A stretch of 64,000 bases of DNA, taken from contig OY759216.1 in assembly GCA_963662175.1 (NCBI GenBank), positions 40,875,087 through 40,939,086 of the forward strand, in the 5' to 3' direction. This DNA comes from Aradus depressus. Its lineage: Eukaryota > Arthropoda > Insecta > Hemiptera > Aradidae. A program made the translations under genes and the position numbers. Numbering within the stretch: position 1 is the stretch's first letter; the number at the start of each line of letters is the position of its first letter. The notes below the pieces were generated by a model that ran no database searches, was not told where the DNA came from, and was given only the letters and a program-made list of their open reading frames with translations. Shown piece after piece: positions 1-9,678 of this stretch.

Positions 1-273
1 TTCATACTGCTGCATTTCTTTCTTCGATTCTTGAAATGATGTTGTCACTTCTCTATTGACAATAAAAAAAATTAACATCCATTTTAATTGTTTTTTCGAT
101 TTTAATCTCGTTCCGTTGACACTTCTATATGGTGATATCATGTTTACATCACAAGCTATATGTATATCAAATAATGTTTTTGGATATGAAACATGGTTTT
201 TTTATTATGGTTATTTTATTACTTTTGAGCGATAAGAAAGTAAAAAGCTGTAATCTTAAACAAGTTTTTTAAT

Positions 274-411
274 CCGGGGGCCATATAGTGCCCCCCGGGG
301 GCCATATAGTGCCACCCGGGGGTCATATAGTGCCACCCGGGGGCCATATAGTGCCACCCGGGGGTCATATAGTGCCACCCGGGGGTCATATAGAGTGCCA
401 TCCGGGGGCAC
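274..411. repeat. 21-bp minisatellite, about six copies
   Basis: Six tandem copies of a 21-bp unit built around GGGGGYCATATAGTGCCACC. Units alternate between CCATATAG and TCATATAG, and the last carries a 2-bp insertion. Because 21 is a multiple of three, the minus strand reads as a seven-residue repeat, but nothing suggests it is a gene. The array is GC-rich compared with its surroundings. Confidence 0.9.
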
Positions 412-949
412 ATCCGTGATTTTTAAGTTTTTAAGTCAGCTATTCAACTACAAAGTTAAGTTAGATATGTCAGGTAAGAGTGGACTTCGCTCGCTCGCTC
501 GCTCCACGAATATTCTGAAAGATCATGGATCTCAGTTGAAGGCTAGAGATACTAGCGGTCGCTCCGAATTAATCAAGGAGTGGAGGAGTGACCAAGGTTT
601 GGAGAGACGGCTGGGTTGGACATCCATTGTTGTACCCATTGTGTTTCGGATCACCAAAGGTCCTGAAGTGGCCTCAAGTTTCACCAGACACTCAGACCTC
701 GCTCAGGCTACTTAATGAAATTCCCGAAGTCTCTGGAGGCCCTCTACCGAATAGACAACAACATAGTTCAAGTGGATCACAACAGATCTCACTGGGGTCT
801 CTCCTGTTAAAGTTGCAACACTTGTGTGGAGCACAACAATCGTTCTTACTTTCCCAGTTACATGAAGCAGTTTTTCGTTGTTTATGTTTGTCGTGAACAC
901 GATAGAATGAGTGTATTGACACAAAATTATATGTGTATCCAAAACCATA
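412..949. other. no recognisable feature
   Basis: Between the 21-bp array and the first family A repeat I see short open frames on both strands, but none has a recognisable domain or a gene-like start context. It may be single-copy intergenic DNA. Confidence 0.4.
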
Positions 950-1440
950 TAAGGACGACATTGATTTTCAGTCAAATCGCCCAGATGGAAGGGGGGATTT
1001 GAGTGGTGCGAAAATCCGAGTCTAGTATCAACGGATTTTAACATTTCCCTGAAAGCGTTTTGACCATTTTCGTGATGTTCTGTGTGATGAAAAGTTGCGT
1101 GCGCTCAAACGCACAAACGACGTTATGAACCTGAAATTTAAAACGGTGAAGTCGCTTGTGTTAACTTGATTTTGGCCGAAATTGGACGAAAATTGAGATT
1201 CCAAATCGAAATCAAAAATCTTTTCAACTAAAAGTTTTAGAGAAAACTGAAAGACACGTTTTATATGAAATACGATTTTTTGCAGGTTGTCAAAATTTCG
1301 AGATACATGCCAAAAACCATTTTGAAATATTGACTCCACTACCTACTTTCATATACCCAGTAATGCCAGTATGAAATGATTTTGAGAGGGGGAGGGGAGA
1401 GAGAGTGATCTTAAGCGTGGTTGGTATAAGAAAGTCCAAT
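950..1440 (+). repeat. Interspersed repeat family A, copy 1
   Basis: Carries the family A signature GTGCGAAAATCCGAG (about 1007), the 'attttcgtgatg' and 'ttggccgaaattggacg' segments, and an end motif of the form 'catatacccagtaatgccag' (1351-1370). The same order recurs at 20085-20520, 41810-42240 and 43290-43760, and inverted at 22390-22650 and 49690-50215. No coding capacity is seen. It is probably a non-autonomous element of unknown class. Confidence 0.65.
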
Positions 1441-2164
1441 TATGGCCCTGTCACATATTTTTAAGAAATTTTTTGAAGAAACTAGTGGTGAAAAAAAATA
1501 TATTGTTGGACTGATACTTATGTTGCTCCTCAGTGAATACTAATCTGTAAATAATAACTAAATGTTAAAATACTAACAATAATAACTATGTAATTTCATA
1601 TAAAAGTCACGGACAAATTCCATCCGAGATAATTAATGGCTCCAAAAGTTGTACACTAGGGAGTAGGATGATTTTACGAAAGTCTTGGAGGTAAACTCGT
1701 CAACAGTATTGCACTAGGAACGGAGCAGACTTAATTCGTGCTCAGTATGCCGGGCTTGATTCTGTCTTCTTGAGTTAACTCGTCTACCGATAACTACAGA
1801 TTGCAAACCATAAACAAAAATGCCAATTCCACACACAGAAATGTAACATACCTTGTGATAATAAATAAAAAAATGATTAATATAAATAAAAATTATATTA
1901 ATTAAAATTAAAATAATAAATAATAATGTTATTACATTTCCTATAGAAATTGTTGTCTGGTCTTCTACTAAATTTTGATTTCTATAGTAGTTTCTGAAAA
2001 GGGCCTTAATAGAAAACATAGAAAGTTTGTGACGTGCAATTTTCAAGAAATTGCATTTACATAAAAAAATTTCGATTTGTAATAACTTCATTTGGATTTC
2101 TTCTAAAATAGTTCTGAGATGCCATCTAATTTTTCTAAATTGGCAAAAATGATGAATCTAATCC
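1441..2164. other. AT-rich, no recognisable feature
   Basis: A minus-strand open frame at 1714-2091 would encode 125 residues with one hydrophobic stretch. Its composition is what AT-rich DNA gives by chance and no family is recognised, so I do not call a gene. Confidence 0.35.
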
Positions 2165-3152
2165 AAAGGTACCAGCAAGTACTTTGCCGATGATGCACCG
2201 AGGACTTAGTTTATGTCCTATGACGAAAGAAAAAAAACAACGTGTGTGAGTGACGCGGTACTCACGAGAATTGATGTGTAAACATCTGCTTTAGTCTCAA
2301 AAATTGGCTGTCGTGCACTGATTTTGATAAAAATTTGTTTTATAATGTTGTAATAAGAAAAGCAGTATGGAGGAATTAAACTTTCAAATGTATTGTTCTT
2401 CTTTTTTTTTTATATCTACATGAAATTTGTGATAGCTAAAATAATTAATTTTTTAAAGATTTACACTGCTATATTATTTTCTTCTACAACAAATATTATT
2501 TATTGTAAAAATTTAAGCCTTCGAAACATCTTAACCTAAAAGTTTCTTACCGAAAAATAATTTTATAGTTCGTAGTAGGTTTTGATATTTAATTTAAATT
2601 CACTACAACGGTAAATATGATTAATAATGTTGTAAAAATACAATGTTATATCTAATCATGTTTTTTAGAGTTGTTTTATTGTTATTGGTTTCATTATATA
2701 TTTACCTTTACATTCATTCATACGTGACGAAATATATTACACAATAATGCAGTCGAAATATATTACACGATAATGCAGTCGAAATATATATTACGCTTTC
2801 TTCGATGATCACATCCTTAAAAGTAGATACCGCATAAAAATACAACATAAAAAGTTTATTTAGATTACACACTTTCTTATTCCATGAACGTAGAAATGTT
2901 CAAAAACAGCAGACATCATAAAGAAGTGTGTAGTTGTGTGTGTGCGCTCCGACCCACACACACGCATGCACATCAACGGACTTACGCTTTGACAATCTGA
3001 CATAGCCCATAGCCAGCGCTAAGGTGTTTTCACATCAAAAAGACGGTCCTCAAAATGTTTACGGTATATTTTAATCATGTTTTTGATTAATCCTTCCTAT
3101 AGTAAAATAAATATGTTTTAATGGGCTGTCGCTTTGGTTTTACGGTAGAGAT

Positions 3153-3269
3153 GTTATACAATTGTAGTGTTTGTATTTAATGTATTTAACATATGTTATG
3201 CTGAGTGATTGTAGACATTCACACAACATATGTTAAATACATTAAATACAAACACTACAATTGTATAAC
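3153..3269. repeat. Perfect 45-bp-arm hairpin in the loop of the giant fold-back
   Basis: Positions 3153-3197 are the exact reverse complement of 3225-3269, with a 27-nt spacer. Part of the right arm is repeated directly just downstream (about 3300-3322). The lack of arm divergence contrasts with the diverged outer arms, so it formed later or is under recent gene conversion. Confidence 0.85.
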
Positions 3270-4214
3270 TATAGTTATACAAACAATAAAACAACAATAC
3301 AAACACTACATTGTATAACTATAAAGCCGGGCTGCACCACACAAGAATGGACAGGAGGCCTGAGCTCCCTATTAGTTGAACAGAAATAAAAGATGAATGG
3401 GTCGGTTTGATTCCTGTCACGTGCTGTTTATGGGGAACAATACGGGTAATGTGCCCGCCCCGCCACTAAGCGTGGTCACTTGTTTTGCACTTAGCTGAGA
3501 ACGGTCTAAGTTGAACTTGAACGGCGAGCTGTGAGCCAATGTCTAATGCGAGTTTAACAAATCCACTCTCACCCACTAATGAGCTATTCACTCACTAAGG
3601 AAAGGGAGGATTGCCATAAAATGAACAGCTGACATCACTGCTAATGCACACAGTCTGTCGGCATCGCTACCGTACCAGACAGAGCATAAGTCCGTTGATG
3701 TGCACGGAGCGCACACACACAACTACACACTTCTTTATCTCTGATGTCTACTACTGTTTTTGAACATTTCTACGTTCATGGAATAAGAAAGTGTGTAATC
3801 TAAAAAAATTGTTTATGTTGTACTTTTAATATTGTCATCATCGTAGAAAGTGTAATAAATTTCAACTGCATTATCGTGTAATATATTTCGTCACATATGA
3901 ATGAATTTAAAGGTAAATATATAATAAAATCAATAACAATAAACCAACTATAAAAAACGTGATTTGATATAACATTATTGACCATATTTACCGTTGTTGT
4001 GAATTTAACTAAAATATCAAATTCTACGAACTATAAAATGATCTTTCGGTAAGAAACTTTTAGGTTAAGATGCTTAAATTTGTCACAATAAATAATATTT
4101 GTGGTAAAAAAAAATAATATAGCAGTGTAAATCTAAAAAAAAATTATAATTATTTTAGCTATCACAAACCTATAATTTCATGTATAAAAGAAATTGAAGA
4201 ACAATAAATTTGAA

Positions 4215-4482
4215 TAGAAATAAAAGACGTTGTCTTCCCACGGTTTCATTTTATACCAGAACCGGTTTTCGACGCAACAGCGTCATCATCAGTGGTTCAT
4301 CCCACCCACACAGCACAGCGGTTGGAAGATAACTGACCGCTGTGCTGTGTGGGTGGGATGAACCACTGATGATGACGCTGTTGCGTCGAAAACCGGTTCT
4401 GGTATAAAATAAAACAGTGGGAAGACAACGTCTTTTATTTCTATTATAAATCTCGTCCCACAACATCTTACTATCACATATG
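4215..4482 (-). mobile_element. Snap-back element, copy 1, with 12-bp target duplication
   Basis: An almost perfect palindrome (4215-4445, short loop around 4320-4338) followed by a non-palindromic end (4446-4482, containing CGTCCCACAACATCTTAC). The 12-mer AATAAATTTGAA flanks it at 4203-4214 and 4483-4494. The opposite arm of the surrounding giant hairpin supplies the empty site, with a single related copy near 2385-2395. A 12-bp duplication fits target-primed retroposition better than a classical DNA transposon. Related copies lie at 54014-54290 and 27361-27745. Confidence 0.8.
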
Positions 4483-4794
4483 AATAAATTTGAAAGTTTA
4501 ATTGCTCATACTACTTTTCTTATAACTTTATAACACTATAAAACAAATTTTAATCGAAGTCTGTGCGCGACAGGAAATTTTTGAACCAAAGAAGATGTTT
4601 ACACATCAATTCTCGTGAGCATCGCATCACTGACACGTTTTTTTTTTTTTTTTCTGTCCGTCATAGGACATGAACGAAGTCCTCGGTGCATCCCCGGCAA
4701 TGTACTTCCCATACGCAAAGTAATCAATTAAACGTAATTTGATAGCGTTCTTGGTCGTCTTCTCATAGTCAATTTTCTGTCGATTCATTCATTG

Positions 4795-4920
4795 CATTGG
4801 TAATTTTTAGGGGTTTTGAGTCGAGCCTTCCTTCCTCCTCCACACTTCTGGCGATTTTGAAGAAAAAATATGATTTCCGTATAGTGTTTTAAATTCAAAT
4901 ATAAAATTACATGTCGATAA
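4795..4920 (-). repeat. Family B fragment
   Basis: Matches the antisense family B order: 'gggttttgagtcgagcc', a purine/pyrimidine-rich linker, then 'tgttttaaattcaaatat' and 'acatgtcgata'. Compare 30770-30900. It is truncated on both sides. Confidence 0.5.
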
Positions 4921-4930
4921 ATTGAATAGT

Positions 4931-5032
4931 TCACAGGCTGTAAAATAAACTATAGTCTGACCCCTTGCAAATTTTATTAATTTTTGCTAGCCGACTTTCG
5001 AGGTTGCCCTCATCATCAGGCAGTTTACAAAA
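4931..5032 (-). repeat. Family G fold-back, single arm
   Basis: Contains TTTGCTAGCCGACTTTCGAG followed by GTTGCCCTCATCATCAGGCAG. This is the arm found inverted at 28600-28690/28880-28980, 31195-31290/32505-32590 and 39745-39840. Only one arm is seen here; a family S SINE follows closely. Confidence 0.65.
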
Positions 5033-5112
5033 AATCCCATTATTTAGCAACAAAGAAACAGTCATAAAGTTCTGTTTGTTAAAATCCATAAAATATAATG
5101 GTAATAAAATAT

Positions 5113-5461
5113 AGGTTAGGTTAGGTTTTATGACTCATGCCTGAGCTTTAACTACGAGGTCATATCGCCTACTACCAGAGCGCTCTTTCGTCACTCTGGT
5201 GGACGTGAGCCCGACTCTACTGTGGGAGTCCTAAATTTTGCCTACCCTAAATTTTTTATTCACCTAGGGCAGGGGCCTTTAACGTGTACCTGACATCGCA
5301 CAGGCTCGGGACCATCGCTTAACGTCCCATCCGAAGGACGGCGTGCTTAAGTTTATTTTACCTCCCAGATAAAATAAACTAAGGGCCTCGGTCGGGTTTC
5401 GTACCCACGTTCTTGAGCTCAGAGGACAAGCACGCATACCACTAAGCTACCGGCGCCCTCT
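5113..5461 (-). mobile_element. SINE family S (tRNA-derived), full length
   Basis: On the minus strand the head begins with GAGGGCGCCGGTAGCTTAG and has a degenerate A box and a B box (GGGTTTCGTACCC region). The core CCGTCCTTCGGATGGGACGT follows, and the 3' tail is AACCTAACCTAACCT-like. The flanking direct repeat TAATAAAATAT (5102-5112 and 5462-5472) is an 11-bp target-site duplication. It is a non-autonomous RNA polymerase III retroposon with no protein product. Confidence 0.92.
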
Positions 5462-5589
5462 TAATAAAATATAAAATAAATTAAATGAATACTGTACATT
5501 GATTACATTAACAGTTATTGAGATTTGTGAGTTAAGCTTCCCTCTTAATTACTCCTCCTCCCGGAAGGAAACTGCCATTTTTTAATCAA

Positions 5590-5830
5590 TATACTGACAC
5601 AAAATTCATATGTAAATTCAAAGCCATATAAGGACGATCCCTAATAACTTTCAGTGGAATCAGCCGAAGGAAACGGAGGCACCAGAGAAAGGACGGATTC
5701 AGCAGCCACTATGTACCTACGTCAAATATTGAGTTCTAGCCCAAACTTTGGGCAAAAACGTAATCGATTAATTCGAGCTGAGGAAGTACATAGTCGGTGA
5801 TTGACTGACGACTTTTTATATATTAATAAT
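5590..5830 (+). repeat. Family B partial copy
   Basis: Contains 'actgacacaaaattcatatg', 'aaagccatataaggacg', 'ttcagtggaatcagccgaag', and ends with GAGGAAGTACATAGTCGGTGA (about 5780-5801), the family B boundary motif. Confidence 0.6.
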
Positions 5831-7469
5831 TTTTATCACATTTTAAAAATGGTGAGCTTCTTCAATAAGAAATGTTTTTATTCCAACATAATTTTGATAA
5901 ACCCTAATATATATTTTTATGAAAATTTCTAAAAAAATTACATAATATAATATAATAAAATACATAATACTGTTAATATATAAATAGTTAAATTATTGAA
6001 TGGGAGAGTTCAGAGGAGTGGAATTTTTCTGATATATAGCTTTGGAAGATACTGTATGAATTCTGTAGTGCGGCTTAGCTCAACTTTCCAGTGGATCCCC
6101 AGCTTTACACTTTCGAAATGAAGAAATGGTGGCTCATTTCCATGGAAATGTCCGAGACAGCTACACAAGATCACATGCTAAAGAATACAGATGCTTGGAT
6201 TGGTTAGGAATTGGCACAAGTGATCCCAATTCTACTATAGGCACATGGCTCACGAATGAAAGGTTTAGTATTACATTCAAAATAACGAATTCAGGGTATT
6301 TCATTCTAAAACAGCCAAACACAACTTTGCCTACCAGAATTCTTCATGGTGACCTCCAAGAGAAAATTCATACAACGACAATAATATACATAATTGTTGA
6401 CGTAAAACGTCTATTCGCTCGTTAAGCGTGATAGCCGGTCAAACTGTCTTGTGTTACAAAATACCGTCAGATTTCAATCGCTAATAATTACGAGACTAAT
6501 ATTTCGATAACAACGGTTGAGGACACAATGAATAGAGCATATCTGTACGTGTTTGTTGTGCAGTGTGTGCTTTGCCTGTGACGTTATCGCGCTAGTGTGG
6601 GCGCCGGCGGATGAGTGTTGCGAATTAGCGTTGTGTAAAATTAGAAATTAGTGTAGCGTGATAACGCGTTTAGATAGAACATTGATTCGGGTGTCGTTGT
6701 AAAGAGCTTGAGGAGCACTCAAAGTGAAACAATAAAAATATTCGCCGAATTATATGAAAAAATTGGTATTAAATTGAAAATTACAAAAAATCAAAGATGT
6801 CGTCTCATATGAATTGTAAATTATACATATATAGAAAACGCAAATCAGAGGAAAGCTCCCATCAAAAGGAATTTAAAAAGTCTAGTGCCGAGCCAATGCA
6901 AAAGCTACTATATCAAAAAGAAAATGAAAAAACACTTATGATTTTATGCCGCCGTTTCCACGAAAAATCTACAGCGTGGACCTTGACTACGCCTTAAAGT
7001 TTTTTTTTTTTCAGATGGTTTCTTGGGGCAACAACATACACACGCAATCTATACATAATATGTGTACTACAGTGCCTCATCAGTGGTGTAAAACCACAGT
7101 GCGGTGTTCGACGGTCGAATGAGGTCAAGCACGAATGTGAGGACATAAATCATTTGATACTCTTCATCCCACAACAGCTTATTATCATTAAGGACTCTCT
7201 GGACTAAAAGTCCTGGTCTAGGGAGGGGGAAGGAGACTTGCTATTATGGACGCCCAAGAACATAAGTAAGTATCTTAAACTTAAGTTAATAAAGTAAGGT
7301 AGATTAGTTCAACTTTAGCCCATTATGTAATTATAAGATCAAGTTAGATACTTAAACTTAATGGACAGAATTTAAGGTTGAAAATTTATTAGACTCAATA
7401 TTTAATAGTACATGTACGTAGGCACAACTACCAGAAGCAAACAACTCTTCGCCAGGGAAGTGGATAAAG
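5831..7469. other. Unassigned region with CpG-rich segment
   Basis: I recognise no gene. There are two short plus-strand open frames: 6126-6425 (99 residues, no known motif) and 6797-6997 (66 residues, lysine/serine-rich). About 6420-6720 is relatively GC- and CpG-rich for this window (TTATCGCGCTAGTGTG, GGCGCCGGCGGATGAG), which could be promoter-like or a decayed element. A degenerate snap-back-like segment, CATCCCACAACAGCTTATTA, lies at about 7168-7187. Confidence 0.3.
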
Positions 7470-8156
7470 AAATGACCCCGCACCATTCATATGGGAAATT
7501 GGCTCCCGGCGAAATTGGCTGAAATTTTGAGGAAATGTTCCTCGTGTCATGTAGATCGTAAGTCTCTATAGACTCGACTAGCAAAAAATAATATTTTTCG
7601 AAATTACGAGCGTTTTTCGAAACTGAGATTTGTCATTAGATTGAAGTGCTAAATAATAAGTTTGAATGGCAATTTAATAATTTTATAAATATGAAACGTT
7701 GGATTTACAACGGAAGCTAAATTAACCAAACTATTTATTAACCCCGCGATGAAAGCGAAGCGGATTCTCACGTTCTTAAAGCTAGTCGAATTTAGCATTA
7801 TTTTGTCTTATCGAGTTGAGTGGCCGAAGATCGGCCTGGCGCCCAACAGCTTTGCTTTTGAGCAACTTAATTGTGATATTAAAATTCTGCAAGTTTGGTT
7901 AATTTAGCTTCCGTTGTAAATCCAACGTTACAATTTATAAAATTATTAAATTGCCATTCAAACTTATTATTTAGCACTTCAATCTAATGACAAATCTCAG
8001 TTTCGAAAAACGCTCGTAATTTCAAAAAATATTATTTTTTGCTAGTCGAGCCTATAGAGACTTACGATCTCGTACATGACACGAGGAACATTTCCTCAAA
8101 ATTTCAGCCAATTTCGCCGGGAGCCAATTTCCCATAGGAATGGTGCGGAGTCATTT
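7470..8156. mobile_element. Long-TIR fold-back element
   Basis: The 263-bp left arm (7470-7732) and 265-bp right arm (7892-8156) are close reverse complements; for example, CTGAAATTTTGAGGAAATG pairs with CATTTCCTCAAAATTTCAG, and GTTGGATTTACAACGGAAGC with its complement. The 159-bp spacer has no coding capacity. The small number of arm differences suggests a fairly young MITE-like or fold-back transposon. Confidence 0.85.
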
Positions 8157-8319
8157 ATGAAATATACGTAATGTGTCACGACAGAGAAAAATAAGTACAA
8201 CATCCATAGTTTATATACCTAACTGTTCTTAAAAAAAGTTCTCTGTAATAAAAAAAACTACCAATAATAAAAATATATTTTTAAATTTATTGTTATGCAT
8301 TAAAATTTAAATATTACTA

Positions 8320-8510
8320 AGAAATATGTCCTTCTCAAAGATGAGGACAGTTGGACGATTGGGAATTTAATAAAGAATACTTTTGGTGAGGACCAAATTA
8401 TCGATAAGACAAACCGTTTTCGATTACATCGAGCCAACGTCTCAAAAAATGGGTTTCAAAACGTAATTTTAAGACGGTTTTCGGCATGTACCTCACAAAG
8501 CTTTTACTAA
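8320..8510. repeat. Family A fragment
   Basis: Shares with 49880-50010 the segments 'tttggtgaggaccaaatt', 'aaaccgttttcg' and GACGGTTTTCGGCATGTA. It is a truncated copy next to SINE material. Confidence 0.5.
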
Positions 8511-8518
8511 ATAATGGC

Positions 8519-8600
8519 GTCGTGGTGGCCGTGCGGGCTAGAGCATAAGACTCGCATAGTCCGGTTTATGGTTCGAATTCTATCCAAGAGATAGTTCGAC
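8519..8600 (+). mobile_element. SINE family T, head fragment
   Basis: CGTGGTGGCCGTGCGGGCTA followed by 'agcataagactcgcatagtc' and TATGGTTCGAATTC reproduces the tRNA-like A- and B-box head of family T (compare 28991 and 50297). The body is missing. Confidence 0.6.
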
Positions 8601-8667
8601 TAGTTAGAACTCTTTTGAATATTTACAATCGGAATAAAAAAAATAATAAATAAAAAATTGAAATACA

Positions 8668-8885
8668 TGATGGACATGAGCCCGACGCTACTATGGTAGT
8701 GCTAAATTTTGCCTACCCTGAATTTTTATTCATTTAGGGTAGGGGTCTTTAACGAGTATTTGACATCGTACAGGCTCGGGACCATCGCTTAACTTCGTAT
8801 TCGAGGTTTTTTCATCTCCCAGAAAAAAATCTATGTGCCTCAGCCGGGTTTCGAAACCGCAATCTTGAGCACAGTAAACTATGGG
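8668..8885 (-). mobile_element. SINE family S, diverged truncated copy
   Basis: Antisense core GACATCGTACAGGCTCGGGA and 'cctaccctgaatttttattc' are recognisable. The CCGTCCTTCGGATGGGACGT block is degraded. The B-box region (GGGTTTCGAAACCGC) remains, but the head and tail are incomplete. Confidence 0.75.
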
Positions 8886-8998
8886 TGTGTTGCTTTTCAT
8901 GGTGAAGGGAGCGCTCATTGGTCATTCGCCTAAAACGCTAAGTTTTCCTGCTCATACCCTAAAATGACTTGAACTTCCAGACTTCTAGCCTCCAAAAC

Positions 8999-9002
8999 GT
9001 GA
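8999..9002. repeat. Target-site duplication, left (GTGA)
   Basis: GTGA here is repeated at 17593-17596, directly outside the two LTRs. A 4-bp duplication is usual for Ty3/Gypsy integration and shows that both ends of the element are original. Confidence 0.85.
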
Positions 9003-9560
9003 TGTGAGAAGGCGGTGAAGGGGACTTGGTCAAAAACTCGAAAGAGTTCAGGAAAAACAAATCTTTGTTCCTCGTTTATTGAGATTGGCTCGGCCAAGGA
9101 ACCGCGATTGTGACATCGAGAGTGTTGACCCGTAAACAGGATATTTGATCTTGACCAAGGTAAACATTTCCGCTCCTCAAAGGTTAAATACCGATGAGGA
9201 GATGCGTTGTGGTCAGATTCTGGAACCTGGTCAGACGTGTGGACTGCTCTCTCTCTACTTCTGGACGTAAGTCGAATTCCTATTGTTTATGTTTCCAAGT
9301 GTTAAACTGTTCTTGTCATATCTTATTATCTGTCATGAGTTCTGACATTTGAAATACATTCTCTAAGAAGTTATTCAACAGCCTAATTGGTGTTATTATT
9401 GAAACCCCCTAGAATTAACAAGTACCATTAAGTTAAGATCCCGGTTTGGTGAGTGAAGCACCATACCTTAAATTAAAGTAAAGACAGTCATTCTTATTAT
9501 TCACCTAACATTCTCTTAAATTATATTATTTACAAATACAGTCTTTTTTTATTCTTCACA
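9003..9560 (+). repeat. 5' LTR
   Basis: 558 bp, beginning TGTGAGAAGG and ending CTTCACA, so the ends form a 5-bp TGTGA/TCACA inverted repeat with the standard TG...CA. It matches 17035-17592 base for base by eye. It should hold the promoter and the R/U5 boundaries, but I cannot place a convincing TATA box. Confidence 0.95.
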
Positions 9561-9562
9561 AG

Positions 9563-9576
9563 TGGTGGAGGCGCCG
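9563..9576 (+). promoter_or_regulatory. Putative primer-binding site
   Basis: TGGTGGAGGCGCCG starts two bases after the 5' LTR. TGG is the complement of a tRNA CCA end, and the spacing is normal for LTR elements. The priming tRNA is not identified; matching needs the species' tRNA set. An internal TGGAGGCGCCG starting at 9566 is an alternative start. Confidence 0.6.
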
Positions 9577-9678
9577 TTTTTTTAACTTCTTGAGAACTAT
9601 TAAATTCAGAACTCATATTTTTCACCATTAAATTTCTATTTTTATTGACTGCTATCTCACATATCTCTCCGGGTATAG

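Larger units (their letters stand above)
2165..4720. mobile_element. Giant fold-back element (arms about 0.85-1 kb)
   Basis: The left arm (about 2165-3000) and right arm (about 3660-4720) are diverged reverse complements. Landmarks: GATGCACCGAGGAC near 2191 pairs with GTCCTCGGTGCATC near 4680; CACGAGAATTGATGTG (2265) with its complement near 4600; TCCATGAACGTAGAAATG (2881) with CATTTCTACGTTCATGG (about 3765). The loop (3000-3660) holds no gene. The right arm is longer because a second hairpin element (4215-4482) inserted into it. The outer ends also resemble the family B motif 'ggaagtacattgccgg'. A large MITE or an inverted duplication are both possible. Confidence 0.8.

Noticed and set aside
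219..413. Minus-strand heptapeptide-repeat frame
   Set aside because: Read-through of the 21-bp minisatellite.
1714..2091. 125-residue minus-strand frame with a hydrophobic segment
   Set aside because: Ile/Phe/Tyr-rich composition expected from AT-rich DNA; no family recognised and no neighbouring exons.
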